A program made the position numbers and the translations under genes. 23,078 nucleotides of DNA from Verrucomicrobia bacterium 12-59-8 (GTDB taxonomy: Bacteria > Verrucomicrobiota > Verrucomicrobiae > Verrucomicrobiales > Verrucomicrobiaceae), in NCBI GenBank assembly GCA_002279765.1, contig NCCR01000064.1, positions 1 to 23,078 of the forward strand, read 5' to 3'. This document shows positions 22,670-23,078 of this stretch, piece by piece (positions within the stretch are counted from its first letter, which is position 1; the number at the start of each line of letters is the position of its first letter). A model generated the notes under the pieces. It was not told where the DNA came from and searched no databases. It was given only the letters and a program-made list of their open reading frames with translations.

Positions 22670-23078
22670 TCATTTGGCCAGAAACATCTCCCAGTCCCGC
22701 ACCTGATGCGTGTTGCGGATCAGGTGGGTGACGGGCAGCTCCCTTGGCACGGCAGGTTTTCGCAGCAGCTTCAGGCCGGCCTCTTCAGGCAGTTTGCTGC
22801 CCTTGCGGCTGTTGACGCGCTTGTCGGCAAGGACGCAGTTGTCCCAGGAGGTGGGTCCGCCACGGGAGAGCGGCACGACGTGGTCGATGTTCCCTTCGTG
22901 CGGGCGCAGCTTGCGGCCGGTGTACTGGCACAGGCCACCATCGCGTTCCCAAATGCCGCGCACGCCAAACTTGGGCCGTTTCTTCGGCACCTTGTCAAAG
23001 CGGGCCAGCACCAGCACCGAAGGCACCCGCACCGGACCATTCACGGTGCCGATGGCGTTGTCGCCCTCACGCACCGGG
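22670..23078 (-). CDS. HNH endonuclease family protein (copy 2, 5' end outside window)
   Basis: This is the C-terminal ~135 residues of a second HNH protein, a near-copy of the one at 21897-22502. The frame is open to the window edge, and by comparison with the complete copy about 60 N-terminal residues are missing; the GTG at 23074 corresponds to an internal valine. The motif set is the same: CQYTG, NIDHVVPLSRGG, SWDNCVLA and VNSRKGSK. The C-terminus ends at DWEMFLAK, a few residues shorter than copy 1. The two genes are tandem on the same strand with 167 bases between them, holding a strong hairpin next to this gene's stop. Gene duplication is the simplest origin. Confidence 0.87.
   Translation of the reverse strand, partial: PVREGDNAIGTVNGPVRVPSVLVLARFDKVPKKRPKFGVRGIWERDGGLCQYTGRKLRPHEGNIDHVVPLSRGGPTSWDNCVLADKRVNSRKGSKLPEEAGLKLLRKPAVPRELPVTHLIRNTHQVRDWEMFLAK

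Overview
The window looks like a chromosomal stretch from a Verrucomicrobiota bacterium, most likely the Verrucomicrobiaceae/Prosthecobacter side. The evidence is gene content typical of the PVC superphylum: DUF1553 and DUF1501 proteins, a PmoA-like (DUF6807) protein, a large PVC-type dehydrogenase/HEAT/cytochrome c protein, an SHD1 plus PQQ-propeller protein, a TIGR03790 protein and DUF1080. Composition is moderately GC-rich. All assignments were made by eye from motifs; no database search was run.

Layout. (1) 1-7788, plus strand: two consecutive export-type cassettes. The first is DUF1553 (its 5' end lies outside the window), a Tat-type DUF1501 protein and a PmoA-like protein. The second is the PVC cytochrome c protein, a second DUF1501 paralogue and an esterase. 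Genes within a cassette abut or overlap; a 111-base gap with small palindromes (2935-3045) separates the cassettes. (2) 7792-10557, minus strand: a polytopic GT-C-like membrane protein preceded by a degenerate Mrr-nuclease-like/bactofilin fusion. (3) 10740-17420, plus strand: metX, a PhnP-like metallo-beta-lactamase-fold hydrolase, TIGR03790, an SHD1-PQQ protein, a DUF1080-like lipoprotein and a cNMP-binding/FHA signalling protein, tightly packed. (4) 17398-21879: small-molecule metabolism genes in mixed orientation. These are an enolase-superfamily enzyme, a broken amidohydrolase, a short GYF_2-domain protein, a second amidohydrolase-like protein with altered metal ligands, and a xylose-isomerase-like TIM barrel. 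(5) 21897-23078, minus strand: two tandem HNH endonuclease paralogues, the upstream one cut by the window edge.

How the genes may work together. In PVC bacteria the DUF1553/DUF1501/cytochrome c families are exported proteins of still unclear biochemistry, thought to serve polymer or sugar degradation at or beyond the inner membrane. The PmoA-like, DUF1080-like, PQQ-propeller, enolase-superfamily, amidohydrolase and sugar-isomerase genes fit the same broad theme of carbohydrate or sugar-acid use. metX is a biosynthetic gene inserted in this setting.

No rRNA, tRNA, CRISPR array, complete insertion sequence or phage module was seen. No gene-free stretch exceeds 300 bases; the longest are 10558-10739 and 22503-22669. 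The most interesting points are the repeat-derived start of the TIGR03790 gene, the out-of-frame internal deletion in the first amidohydrolase, the Mrr/bactofilin fusion, and the cNMP-binding/FHA fusion that lacks a DNA-binding domain.
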